DNA from: Roseitalea sp. MMSF_3546
GTDB taxonomy: Bacteria > Pseudomonadota > Alphaproteobacteria > Rhizobiales > Rhizobiaceae
DNA length: 64,000 nt
Assembly (NCBI RefSeq): GCF_030732865.1
Contig: NZ_JASHKB010000015.1
Location: 1 to 64,000 of the forward strand
Reading direction: 5' to 3'
Positions 27,869 to 37,616 of the stretch are shown piece by piece. The first letter of the stretch is position 1, and every line of letters starts with the position of its first letter. The translations under genes and the position numbers were made by a program. Below the pieces are notes generated by a model. It had not been told where the DNA came from and ran no database searches. It saw only the letters and a program-made list of their open reading frames with translations.

Positions 27869-27903
27869 TTGCCAAGCACATGGATAAGTGCATATATATG
27901 CAC
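27869..27903 (+). promoter_or_regulatory. hicAB promoter with 16-bp palindromic operator
   Basis: TTGCCA (27869-27874) and TATATA (27893-27898) with an 18-bp spacer form a plausible sigma-70 promoter. The -10 lies inside a perfect 16-bp palindrome, GTGCATATATATGCAC (27888-27903). HicB proteins with ribbon-helix-helix tails repress their own promoter at such sites, so this is the likely autoregulation operator. A GGGGAGAG ribosome site (27904-27911) directly follows. Confidence 0.6.
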
Positions 27904-27915
27904 GGGGAGAGATGG

Positions 27916-28101
27916 GTGGACAATCGGACGTCCGCTGTTGTTCGGAGGCTGAAAGCTGAGGGCTGGTATCTGGCGCGACATGGGGCGGGTCACGACATCT
28001 ACCGCCATCCGCACATCAAGGGCATCGTCACCGTTCCTCGACACAAGACCTTGTCGCCCGGTGTCTTGCGCAGCATCTCCAAGAAGGCAAACTGGAATTG
28101 A
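27916..28101 (+). CDS. hicA: HicA-type mRNA interferase toxin
   Basis: A 61-residue toxin of the double-stranded RNA-binding fold that cleaves mRNA. The sequence [20 protein letters not shown] contains the catalytic His (near residue 26) in the G-x-G/S-H position, followed by [19 protein letters not shown], the family's C-terminal block. GTG 27916 is preferred to ATG 27898 because GGAGA lies five bases upstream and the length then matches HicA; the ATG lies inside the operator palindrome. Base composition is visibly less GC-rich than the neighbours. hicB follows 17 bases later. Confidence 0.88.
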   Translation: MDNRTSAVVRRLKAEGWYLARHGAGHDIYRHPHIKGIVTVPRHKTLSPGVLRSISKKANWN

Positions 28102-28118
28102 GGATAGGAAAAGGGGCA

Positions 28119-28502
28119 ATGCGATATCCCGCGCTCATCGATGGCACGAAAGGCGCCTATGGCGTTGTTTTTCCGGATCTTGACGGCGTCGTGGCGATGG
28201 GAACGACGATCGATGAAGCGCTCCTCAATGCCGAGGAAGCCTTGCGCGACTATGTGCTCGAGACGGAAGCGGACGGTCTTGCCATCGCCGCGCCTACGGC
28301 GCCGGAGGCTGTCGTCGTTCCACCGGGGTCATCCCTCGTGCTGGTGCCGCTTATCCGTCTGACCGGTCGTACGGTCCGCGCAAATCTGACACTCGACGAG
28401 GGGGTCGCCGCCTTCATCGACGAGGAGGCCAGGCGCAGGAACATGACGCGGGTGAGCTTCATCGAGTGGATGGCGCGGCGTGTCGCCGCCGACGGGGTGT
28501 GA
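28119..28502 (+). CDS. hicB: HicB-type antitoxin and autorepressor
   Basis: A 127-residue antitoxin. The N-terminal half is the degenerate RNase H-like HicB domain (GAYGVVFPDLDGVVAMGTTI, DEALLNAEEALRDYV). The C-terminal half, RTVRANLTLDEGVAAFIDEE followed by a basic helix, resembles a ribbon-helix-helix DNA-binding domain, fitting the palindrome ahead of hicA. GGAAAAGGGGCA precedes ATG 28119. The stop is only three bases from the converging surf1 stop. Plus-strand placement inside an otherwise minus-strand block suggests insertion. Confidence 0.88.
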   Translation: MRYPALIDGTKGAYGVVFPDLDGVVAMGTTIDEALLNAEEALRDYVLETEADGLAIAAPTAPEAVVVPPGSSLVLVPLIRLTGRTVRANLTLDEGVAAFIDEEARRRNMTRVSFIEWMARRVAADGV

Positions 28503-28505
28503 GGA

Positions 28506-29243
28506 TCAGTGCATCCGCCGCCAGACAAAGGCGGCGAGCACGACAACCAGCGCCAGCGCCAGCCCGTACCAGGTGATGGCATATTGCAGGTGGTTGTTGG
28601 GCAGGTCGATGCGGGTGACGCCGCCGACGGGCCAGTCACCTCCCGCCTCGCCTTCGAACGCGTCGATGAAGAAGGGCAACACCTCCTCCGGCGCATAGCC
28701 GGCCCGCTCGACCATCAGCGCCCAGTCCTTCCAGTAATAGACGTTCTTTTCGGGGTCGTTGTCGGGCACGATGAAGGACGGCTTCGCAGCGAGCCGTTCG
28801 CGCGCCAGACCGGTGACCGTCACCGTGCCTTCGGTCAGGCTTCCGGGCCGCGTTTCGGGCTCCTTGAGGTCGAAGGGCACGAAGCCGCGATTGACCAGAA
28901 CGACCGCGCCGCCTTCCATCTCGAGCGGGGTGTAGAGATAGTAGCCCGACGCCCCCTCGTGCGTGGCGAAGAAGTGCTGCTCCCGGTCGTGCACGAAGTT
29001 GCCGGTGGCTTCGACCGGCCGATAGCGGATGTCGCCGCCATCGGCCGCGAGCTCGGCGATCCGGGCGGCGGGGACGGGCGGCGCATCGAGCCGGGCATCG
29101 ATCGTCGCCAGAAGATCCTGTTTCCAGGCAAGGCGCTGGACCTGCCAGTTGCCGAGCATGACGAGCGCGACGAGCACCGGCAGCGCGAACAGCACCACCA
29201 GCCAGGGATAGCGGCGTCTTTCGGGCTGCGCCGGAGCGCTCAT
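28506..29243 (-). CDS. SURF1 family cytochrome c oxidase assembly protein
   Basis: A 245-residue inner-membrane protein assisting heme a insertion into subunit I. It has the family layout: one membrane helix near the N-terminus (WLVVLFALPVLVALVMLGNW, about 14-33), a large periplasmic domain, and a second helix at the C-terminus (AITWYGLALALVVVLAAFVW). VLVNRGFVPFDLK and the terminal NNHLQYAITWYGLA are SURF1 signatures. It follows ctaE after 77 bp. A DUF983 gene often found between them in relatives is absent. Confidence 0.93.
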   Translation of the reverse strand: MSAPAQPERRRYPWLVVLFALPVLVALVMLGNWQVQRLAWKQDLLATIDARLDAPPVPAARIAELAADGGDIRYRPVEATGNFVHDREQHFFATHEGASGYYLYTPLEMEGGAVVLVNRGFVPFDLKEPETRPGSLTEGTVTVTGLARERLAAKPSFIVPDNDPEKNVYYWKDWALMVERAGYAPEEVLPFFIDAFEGEAGGDWPVGGVTRIDLPNNHLQYAITWYGLALALVVVLAAFVWRRMH

Positions 29244-29320
29244 GGCGTTTGGCCTCGCAATCGAAAAGGGCGGCCGCGCACCGATCGCGACCGCCCGGCA
29301 TCATGCCGTTTGCGTGGCGA

Positions 29321-30199
29321 TCAGTGGTGGTAGATCGGTGCGCCCCACGTCCCCCAGATATAGACGACGAAGAACAGGAACAACCAGACAACGTCGACGA
29401 AGTGCCAGTACCAGGCGGCCGCCTCGAAGCCGAAATGCTTTTGCGGCGTGAAATGGCCCGCATGGGCACGGATCAGGCAGACGATCAGGAAGACCAGCCC
29501 GACGAAGACGTGGAAGCCATGGAAGCCGGTCGCCATGAAGAAGGTGGCGCCGTAAAGCGAATCCGAGAACGCATAGGGGGCGACCATGAATTCGTAGATC
29601 TGGACGAACATGAACAGCGCCGCCAGCGCGATGGTCAGCCACAGGCCCAGCTTCAGCCCGTTACGGTCGCCATGCAACAGCGCATGGTGCGCCCAGGTCA
29701 CGGTGGTGCCCGACAGCAGCAGGATCACGGTGTTGTAGAGCGGCAGGCCGAGCGGATCGAGCACTTCCATGCCGGCGGGCGGCCACTGTCCGCCGGTATA
29801 GGCCATGCGGCCGACCTGCTGTGCCTCGTCGTAGAACAGGCTGGCATCGAAGACCGCCCAGAACCAGGCGACGAAGAACATCACCTCCGAGGCGATGAAC
29901 ATGATCATGCCGTAGCGCAGATGCAGCGAGACGACGCGGGTATGATGGCCCTCGCGCGACTCGCGCACCGTGTCCGACCACCAGCCGAACATGGTGTAAA
30001 GGACAACCGCCAGACCGATCAGAAAGGTCCAGGGATTGGCCATGGGAATGCCGAGGAACGAGAACTCGTTACCCTGGGCGCCCTGCATCCAGCCAATGCC
30101 GCCAATGGCCATGATCAGCGCGCCGATCGAGCCGATCAGCGGCCACGGGCTGGGATCGAGAATGTGATAGTCGTGGTTCTTGGCGTGACTTTCAGCCAT
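29321..30199 (-). CDS. ctaE: Cytochrome c oxidase subunit III
   Basis: A 292-residue membrane protein with seven predicted helices. MAESHAKNHDYHILDPSPWP and the MFGWWSDTVRESREGHHTRV loop are typical of aa3 oxidase subunit III. SEVMFFVAWFWAVFDASLF (with the conserved Glu that binds lipid) and TGFHGFHVFVGLVFLIVC follow, and the end reads WHFVDVVWLFLFFVVYIWG. It overlaps ctaG by eight bases at its 5' end. Confidence 0.96.
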   Translation of the reverse strand: MAESHAKNHDYHILDPSPWPLIGSIGALIMAIGGIGWMQGAQGNEFSFLGIPMANPWTFLIGLAVVLYTMFGWWSDTVRESREGHHTRVVSLHLRYGMIMFIASEVMFFVAWFWAVFDASLFYDEAQQVGRMAYTGGQWPPAGMEVLDPLGLPLYNTVILLLSGTTVTWAHHALLHGDRNGLKLGLWLTIALAALFMFVQIYEFMVAPYAFSDSLYGATFFMATGFHGFHVFVGLVFLIVCLIRAHAGHFTPQKHFGFEAAAWYWHFVDVVWLFLFFVVYIWGTWGAPIYHH

Positions 30200-30875
30200 T
30201 GGCGTTATCCCCGATTGTCATTCGGCCCCGGTCCGGCATCGCCGCGCCCATCGTGGCGTCGGGGCCGGACCGTTCGATGGTGAGCGCTGCCCGGTCCGCC
30301 CGCACCGTCTCGGCGGGCTGGTCGATCTTGAAGAAGGTGTAGGACAGGGTGATCGTCGACACGCCCTCGAGCTCCGGCGCATCGACGATCGCCGGATCGA
30401 TGAAGAAGACGACGGGCATGTCCGTGGACTGTCCCGGCTCCAGCGTCGTCTCGGTGAAGCAGAAACATTCCATCTTGTTGAAATAGGCGCCGGCGGCCTG
30501 CGGGGTCACGTTGAAGGTCGCCGACCCCGTCGTCGGCACGTCGCGCCAGTTCTCGGCCCGATAGGCGACCTGCGTGAGCTCTCCGATCTTCAGCGTCACC
30601 TGCCGGTCGACGGGCGCGAAGTCCCAGCCCAGACCGGCGCCCGAATTGGCGTCGAAACGCACATTGATGGACCTGTCGAGCACCTCGACGGGCGATGTGT
30701 CGGCGACCTGGGTCGTGCCGCCATAGCCGGTCACGCGGCAGAACAGGTCGTAAAGCGGGACCGAGGCGTATGCGAGACCGACCATGCCGGCGAAGAAGCC
30801 AAGGCATGCGGCGGCGATGCGCACATTGGAGCGCTGCCTGCCGGTTGCGGTCGTGGTGGGGTCTTTTTCTGCCAT
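30192..30875 (-). CDS. ctaG: Cytochrome c oxidase assembly protein CtaG/Cox11
   Basis: A 227-residue copper chaperone that builds the CuB site of subunit I. One membrane helix (AAACLGFFAGMVGLAYASVP, about 19-38) anchors a periplasmic domain. The copper motif is KMECFCFTETTL, with C-F-C-F as in Cox11. YDLFCRVTGYGGTTQ supplies the further conserved cysteine. ATG 30875 matches the family start. It lies 17 bases after coxF and overlaps ctaE by eight. Confidence 0.95.
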   Translation of the reverse strand: MAEKDPTTTATGRQRSNVRIAAACLGFFAGMVGLAYASVPLYDLFCRVTGYGGTTQVADTSPVEVLDRSINVRFDANSGAGLGWDFAPVDRQVTLKIGELTQVAYRAENWRDVPTTGSATFNVTPQAAGAYFNKMECFCFTETTLEPGQSTDMPVVFFIDPAIVDAPELEGVSTITLSYTFFKIDQPAETVRADRAALTIERSGPDATMGAAMPDRGRMTIGDNANG

Positions 30876-30892
30876 GCTCGCGTGTCGGTTCG

Positions 30893-31054
30893 TCACAGGG
30901 GGCGGTTGAGGATCTCGGGGCCGAACTTGATCACGGTGACGAGGTAGAAGATCACCACGAAGGCGGCGAGCGCCAACGCTAGCGCGATCGAGCGCTTGCG
31001 GCGGGCCGACTTCTGGGCCTTTGTCAGTTCGATCCTGTCGTCTTTGTCGGTCAT
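30893..31054 (-). CDS. coxF: Small cytochrome oxidase protein CoxF
   Basis: A 53-residue protein between ctaB and ctaG. It starts MTDKDDRIELTKAQKSARRK, continues with a single hydrophobic helix (SIALALALAAFVVIFYLVTV) and ends IKFGPEILNRPL. This charged-then-membrane layout and position match the CoxF peptide of rhizobial cox operons. Function is unknown; it may be a small assembly or structural factor. It is easily missed because of its size. Confidence 0.83.
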   Translation of the reverse strand: MTDKDDRIELTKAQKSARRKRSIALALALAAFVVIFYLVTVIKFGPEILNRPL

Positions 31055-31065
31055 CGAAACTCCGC

Positions 31066-31989
31066 TCATGCCAGCACCCGCATGACCACGGTCTCAAGCA
31101 GCAGCGCGGCGAATATGGCGAACAGATAGGTCAGCGAATATCCGAACAGCTTCTTGGCCGGCACCATGGTCGCATCGCCGTCGGGCATGCGCCAGACCGC
31201 GACCGCATGGCGGATGAAAAGGGCACCGAGGGCCATCGCCACCACGCCATAGGCCGGCCCGGCAAAGCCCAGCGGCCAGGGCAGCACAGCCGCGATCGCC
31301 AGCAGCACCGAATAGACGAGCATCTGTGCCTTGGTGTGCCGCTCGCCGGCGACATTGGGCATCATCGGCATGCCGGCGATCTCGTAATCGCGCAGCTTGA
31401 ACAGCGCCAGCGCCCAGAAATGGGGCGGCGTCCACAGGAAGATGATGGCGAACAGCACCAGGCTCTCCAGCGAGACGGTGCCGGTCACCGCGGCCCAGCC
31501 GATCATCGGCGGGAAGGCACCCGCCGCGCCGCCGATGACGATGTTCTGCGGCGTCGAGCGTTTCAGCCACATCGTGTAGATGACGGCGTAAAAGAAGATG
31601 GTGAAGGCCAGAAGCGCGGCCGCCGCCCAATTGGCGACAAGGCCGAGCGTCATCACGGACAGCACCGACAGGATGACGCCGAAAGTCAGCGCCTCGCCGG
31701 CGCCGACCCGGCCCGACGGCACGGGCCGCCCGGCGGTGCGGCTCATCACCGCGTCGATATCGGCGTCATACCACATGTTGAGCGCGCCCGAGGCGCCGGC
31801 GCCGACCGCGATCGCCAGGATAGACACCGCCGCGAGGAAGGGATTGATCGCGCCGGGCGCGACGAGCAGCCCGACGAGCGCGGTGAAGACGACGAGCGAC
31901 ATCACCCGCGGCTTGAGCAGGTCGAAATAGTCGCGCGGCGTGGCTTCCGACACCGCGGCCGGTTGCCGGCTCGATTCGACAACGCTCAT
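31066..31989 (-). CDS. ctaB: Protoheme IX farnesyltransferase (heme o synthase)
   Basis: A 307-residue UbiA-type prenyltransferase with about nine membrane helices that adds a farnesyl group to heme b. The two Asp-rich sites are visible: [20 protein letters not shown] (N-x-x-x-D-x-x-x-D) and [23 protein letters not shown] 31989 overlaps the VOC gene stop as ATGA, so the start is well supported, and the usual [11 protein letters not shown] follows at about residue 21. It sits 11 bases ahead of coxF. Confidence 0.95.
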   Translation of the reverse strand: MSVVESSRQPAAVSEATPRDYFDLLKPRVMSLVVFTALVGLLVAPGAINPFLAAVSILAIAVGAGASGALNMWYDADIDAVMSRTAGRPVPSGRVGAGEALTFGVILSVLSVMTLGLVANWAAAALLAFTIFFYAVIYTMWLKRSTPQNIVIGGAAGAFPPMIGWAAVTGTVSLESLVLFAIIFLWTPPHFWALALFKLRDYEIAGMPMMPNVAGERHTKAQMLVYSVLLAIAAVLPWPLGFAGPAYGVVAMALGALFIRHAVAVWRMPDGDATMVPAKKLFGYSLTYLFAIFAALLLETVVMRVLA

Positions 31990-32378
31990 TGGACCACCTG
32001 CGTGGCGGGAAACCATGTGTTGCCCCACGGGTCGATGAAGCCGCCGCGCCGGTCGGTGTCGCCCGGGCGCAGTTCGGGTTCGAACATGGGCGAGGCCCCT
32101 TGGGCGATCGCTCTCGCATAGACGCCGTCGGCGTCGGCGACGTAGACGTGAAGCCAGGCGCTGACCGGCTCGAAACCGCCGCCTGCCTGCCCGACCATGA
32201 TCACCGAATCGTCGATCTTGACCTCGACGTGCCGCACCGTGCCGTCATCATGATCGATCCGGCGCACTTCATGCGCGCCGAACACCGTGCACATGAAATC
32301 CGCCAAGGCCAGCGCGTCCGGCGCTACGAGATACGCCGACACGCTTGAATGGCCATCCGGTTTGAAGTGTGAGGTCAT
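31986..32378 (-). CDS. VOC (glyoxalase/bleomycin resistance-like) family protein inside the cox operon
   Basis: A 130-residue protein of the vicinal-oxygen-chelate fold, PhnB-like subtype: [40 protein letters not shown], a [20 protein letters not shown] segment and the end [13 protein letters not shown]. It lies 13 bases after ctaD and overlaps ctaB by four bases (ATGA), so it is part of the oxidase transcript. Oxidase operons do not normally carry such a gene, and no link to respiration is known. ATG 32378 is the start that gives the usual beta-strand at about residue 12. Confidence 0.83.
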   Translation of the reverse strand: MTSHFKPDGHSSVSAYLVAPDALALADFMCTVFGAHEVRRIDHDDGTVRHVEVKIDDSVIMVGQAGGGFEPVSAWLHVYVADADGVYARAIAQGASPMFEPELRPGDTDRRGGFIDPWGNTWFPATQVVQ

Positions 32379-32391
32379 ACCCGCTCGATGC

Positions 32392-34960
<2,569 letters not shown>

Positions 34961-35365
34961 GCTTGGTCTCCCGATATTGGCGGACGGCTCGCCTCGGCTT
35001 CGCCCACGAGGCGACGTAGAACCACAATATGCCCATCACCGCAACTGGATCATCGGCCAATTCGTGCGTCATTTCGGCGCTTGCCCGGACGCGGCACAGC
35101 GGCCGGCGGCGCGCCTTCCGATCGCGCCTGGCAAGGCTTGCGACAGGCCGGGCGCCACGCCGCAGACGCCGGTGCGAAGGGTCCGATCTGCCATGTTTTC
35201 GCCCGTTTGCGCCGTTTGTCATGGCCGTAACGCAGCGCAGTGGGGCGCCACGCCGGCATTGGTGACAATCGGCGCCCGGCCATTGCATGATGATGGCGCG
35301 CTGCAAACCGATTCGGCCTGCCGGATCAATCGACCCGCGCACCGGAGCACGACAAGGACCTCGCC
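34961..35365. other. 405-bp divergent intergenic region between ctaC and ialB
   Basis: No convincing gene is seen. A hairpin with arms CGCCTCG and CGAGGCG and a 10-base loop (34990-35013) lies in the ctaC leader. On the plus strand one open frame contains a C-x-x-C-H peptide just before ialB, judged accidental. Promoters for both genes must lie here, but no pair of hexamers with good spacing stood out. Confidence 0.6.
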
Positions 35366-35929
35366 GTGAACCCATCCGCCTCCAACACCGAACACGTGCC
35401 ACGCCATCGCCGGCGCGGCACGCTCGCCACGCTTGCCGTTTCGGCGTGCGCCGCGCTCGCGGCCGCCGCCGCGATCCTCGCCTCGCCGGCGGACGCCCAG
35501 CAGCAGACCGTGCGCGCCAAATACGGCTTCTGGGACCTGCGCTGCGCGACGCCGCCGGGGGCTGCCAACGAGCAGTGCGTCCTGATGCAGGCCGTCGAGG
35601 ACTATGACCGCTCGGAAATCGGGCTTTCGGTCTCGGCGTTCAAGACCGCCGACCGCAAGGCGCAGATCCTGCGCATCCAGGCGCCGCTGGGCGTGCTGCT
35701 GCCGAACGGGCTGGGCCTGCACATCGACGGGCGCGACATGGGCCGGGCCTATTTCGTGCGCTGCTTTGCCGATGGCTGCTATGCCGAGGTCATCCTCGAG
35801 GATCAGCTTCTGGAGAGCCTGAAGAAAGGCAAGACGGCGACGTTCACGGTCTTCGACACGCCCGAGGAAGGCATCGGCCTGCCGGTCGATCTGGCCGGCT
35901 TCACCGAGGGCTTCGAGGCGCTGCCCTGA
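35366..35929 (+). CDS. Invasion-associated locus B (IalB) family secreted protein
   Basis: A 187-residue protein with a long n-region (MNPSASNTEHVPRHRRRG) and a hydrophobic signal core (ALAAAAAILASPADA, cleavage near 45). The mature part has YGFWDLRCATPPGAANEQC, LRIQAPLGVLLPNGLGLHID and YFVRCFADGCYAEVILED, matching IalB proteins with their four cysteines. Named after a Bartonella invasion factor, the family is widespread in free-living alphaproteobacteria, where its role is unknown. The GTG 35366 follows AAGGA. Confidence 0.87.
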   Translation: MNPSASNTEHVPRHRRRGTLATLAVSACAALAAAAAILASPADAQQQTVRAKYGFWDLRCATPPGAANEQCVLMQAVEDYDRSEIGLSVSAFKTADRKAQILRIQAPLGVLLPNGLGLHIDGRDMGRAYFVRCFADGCYAEVILEDQLLESLKKGKTATFTVFDTPEEGIGLPVDLAGFTEGFEALP

Positions 35930-36015
35930 CCGGGGCCGCATGATGCGGGGGTGAAACCGGCCACGGCTCCGCCTAAATGGTCAGGAAACAGACCCTACCC
36001 GAAAGGCAGCCCATC

Positions 36016-37431
36016 ATGCAGACCGGCCTTCTGACCCGCTTCGACATTTCCGAGGCCCGCGTGCGCGATCTCGTCTCCGACACGCTGGGTGCGAGCGATG
36101 ACGGCGAGCTTTTCCTCGAATACCGCGAAAGCGAAACGCTGGGCTTCGACAATGGCCGGCTGAAGACCGGGGCGTTCAACACCGCATCGGGCTTCGGCCT
36201 GCGGGCGGTGGCCGGCGAAGCGGTCGGCTATGCCGAATCGGACGATTTTTCCGAAGCCGCGCTGCGCCGCGCCGCCGACGCGGTCGGTGCGGTCACGCGC
36301 GGGCATTCGGGCCGCTACAGCGAACCGCCGGCGCGCACCAACAAGAAGCTCTACGGCGATCTCAACCCGATCGGCGAGCCCTCCTTTGCCGCCAAGGTCA
36401 AGCTGCTGGAGCAGATCGACGCCTATCTGCGCGGCAAGGACGACAGGGTGCGCCAGGTCTCGGCCTCGCTCGCCGCCTCATGGCAGATGGTGGAGATCGT
36501 GCGCGCCGATGGCGAAATCGCCCGCGACGTCCGGCCGCTGGTGCGGGTCAACATCTCGGTCATCGTCGGCGAGGGCGACCGGCAGGAGACCGGCAGCCAC
36601 GGCATGGGCGGGCGGCAGTCGTTCGGCGACTTCATCGCCACCGAAAGCTGGCAGGCGGCGGCCGACGACGCGCTGCGCCAGGCGCTGGTCAATCTTCAAG
36701 CGCGTCCCGCGCCGGCTGGCACGTTCGACATCGTGCTCGGCAGCGGCTGGCCCGGCGTGATGCTGCACGAGGCGGTCGGACACGGGCTGGAAGGCGACTT
36801 CAACCGCAAGGGCACGTCGGCCTTCGCCGGGCTGATGGGCGAGCAGGTCGCCGCCCGCGGGGTGACCGTGGTCGACGATGGCACGATCGACGAACGGCGC
36901 GGCTCGCTGACCATCGACGACGAGGGCACGCCCTCGGGTCACAACGTGCTGATCGAGGACGGCAAGCTGGTCGGCTACATGCAGGACCGGCAGAATGCAC
37001 GGCTGATGGGCATGAAGCCGACCGGCAACGGCCGGCGCGAGAGCTACCAGCACGTGCCGATGCCGCGCATGACCAATACCTACATGCTGGGCGGCGATGC
37101 CACGCCCGAGGAGATCATCGCTTCGGTCGATGACGGCATCTATGCGGTCTCGTTCGGGGGCGGGCAGGTCGACATCACCTCGGGCAAGTTCGTGTTCGCC
37201 TGCACCGAGGCCTACAAGATCGAGGGCGGCAAGGTGGCCCATCCGGTCAAGGGCGCCATGCTGATCGGCAACGGACCGGACGCGATGCACCGGGTCTCGA
37301 TGGTCGGCAACGACACCAGGCTGGACACCGGCATCGGCATGTGCGGCAAGGCCGGCCAGGGCGTGCCGGTCGGCGTCGGCCAGCCCCATCTGAGGATGGA
37401 CCGGATGACGGTGGGCGGCACCGAGGCGTGA
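36016..37431 (+). CDS. tldD: Metalloprotease TldD
   Basis: A 471-residue TldD subunit. VMLHEAVGHGLEGDFNRKGT (near residue 255) carries the H-E-x-x-x-H zinc motif, and DDEGTPSGHNVLIEDG and DITSGKFVFACTEAYKIEGG supply the remaining conserved blocks including the third ligand Cys. TldD works with TldE(PmbA) to process peptides such as microcins and to degrade CcdA. TldE is not in this window. ATG 36016 follows GAAAGGC and matches the family start; ATG 35977 is less likely. Confidence 0.95.
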   Translation: MQTGLLTRFDISEARVRDLVSDTLGASDDGELFLEYRESETLGFDNGRLKTGAFNTASGFGLRAVAGEAVGYAESDDFSEAALRRAADAVGAVTRGHSGRYSEPPARTNKKLYGDLNPIGEPSFAAKVKLLEQIDAYLRGKDDRVRQVSASLAASWQMVEIVRADGEIARDVRPLVRVNISVIVGEGDRQETGSHGMGGRQSFGDFIATESWQAAADDALRQALVNLQARPAPAGTFDIVLGSGWPGVMLHEAVGHGLEGDFNRKGTSAFAGLMGEQVAARGVTVVDDGTIDERRGSLTIDDEGTPSGHNVLIEDGKLVGYMQDRQNARLMGMKPTGNGRRESYQHVPMPRMTNTYMLGGDATPEEIIASVDDGIYAVSFGGGQVDITSGKFVFACTEAYKIEGGKVAHPVKGAMLIGNGPDAMHRVSMVGNDTRLDTGIGMCGKAGQGVPVGVGQPHLRMDRMTVGGTEA

Positions 37432-37450
37432 CCGGCGCCGGCGACCGGCG

Positions 37451-37469
37451 ATGCATTGTTGCAGTGCAT
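37451..37469 (+). terminator. Stem-loop after tldD, possible terminator
   Basis: ATGCATTG-TTG-CAGTGCAT forms an 8-bp stem (one G-U pair in RNA) with a 3-base loop, 20 bases after the tldD stop. It is followed by GTGTCATTGTT, which is only moderately U-rich, so termination efficiency is uncertain. Confidence 0.38.
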
Positions 37470-37590
37470 GTGTCATTGTTAATTGCCGATGACCTTGCGG
37501 CATGAGAGGGTGATAGGCTGGACAACGGCATGCTGCCGGTGGCCCCTGTGGGTGCAGCGGACGGGGCGGGAAGGGAGCGCTCGACAATTT

Positions 37591-37616
37591 CCATGACACT
37601 CGTTCCATGACACTCG
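37591..37616 (+). repeat. Duplicated start site with five-codon leader ORF
   Basis: CCATGACACTCG occurs twice, at 37591-37602 and 37605-37616. The first ATG (37593) opens MTLVP and stops at TGA 37608-37610, which overlaps the second ATG (37607) of the kinase gene. The duplication therefore creates a tiny leader ORF that ends on the true start. The purine-rich GGGAAGGGAG (37568-37577) is nearer the first ATG than the second. Confidence 0.5.

Noticed and set aside
27880-27915. ATG starts for hicA at 27880-27898
   Set aside because: They lie in or before the operator palindrome and lack a ribosome site; GTG 27916 has GGAGA at correct spacing and gives normal HicA length.
35180-35240. C-x-x-C-H (CAVCHG) heme-binding-like peptide in a plus-strand frame just before ialB
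   Set aside because: The frame has no supported start or signal peptide, the motif is isolated, and there is no axial ligand pattern; most likely accidental in the ctaC/ialB intergenic region.
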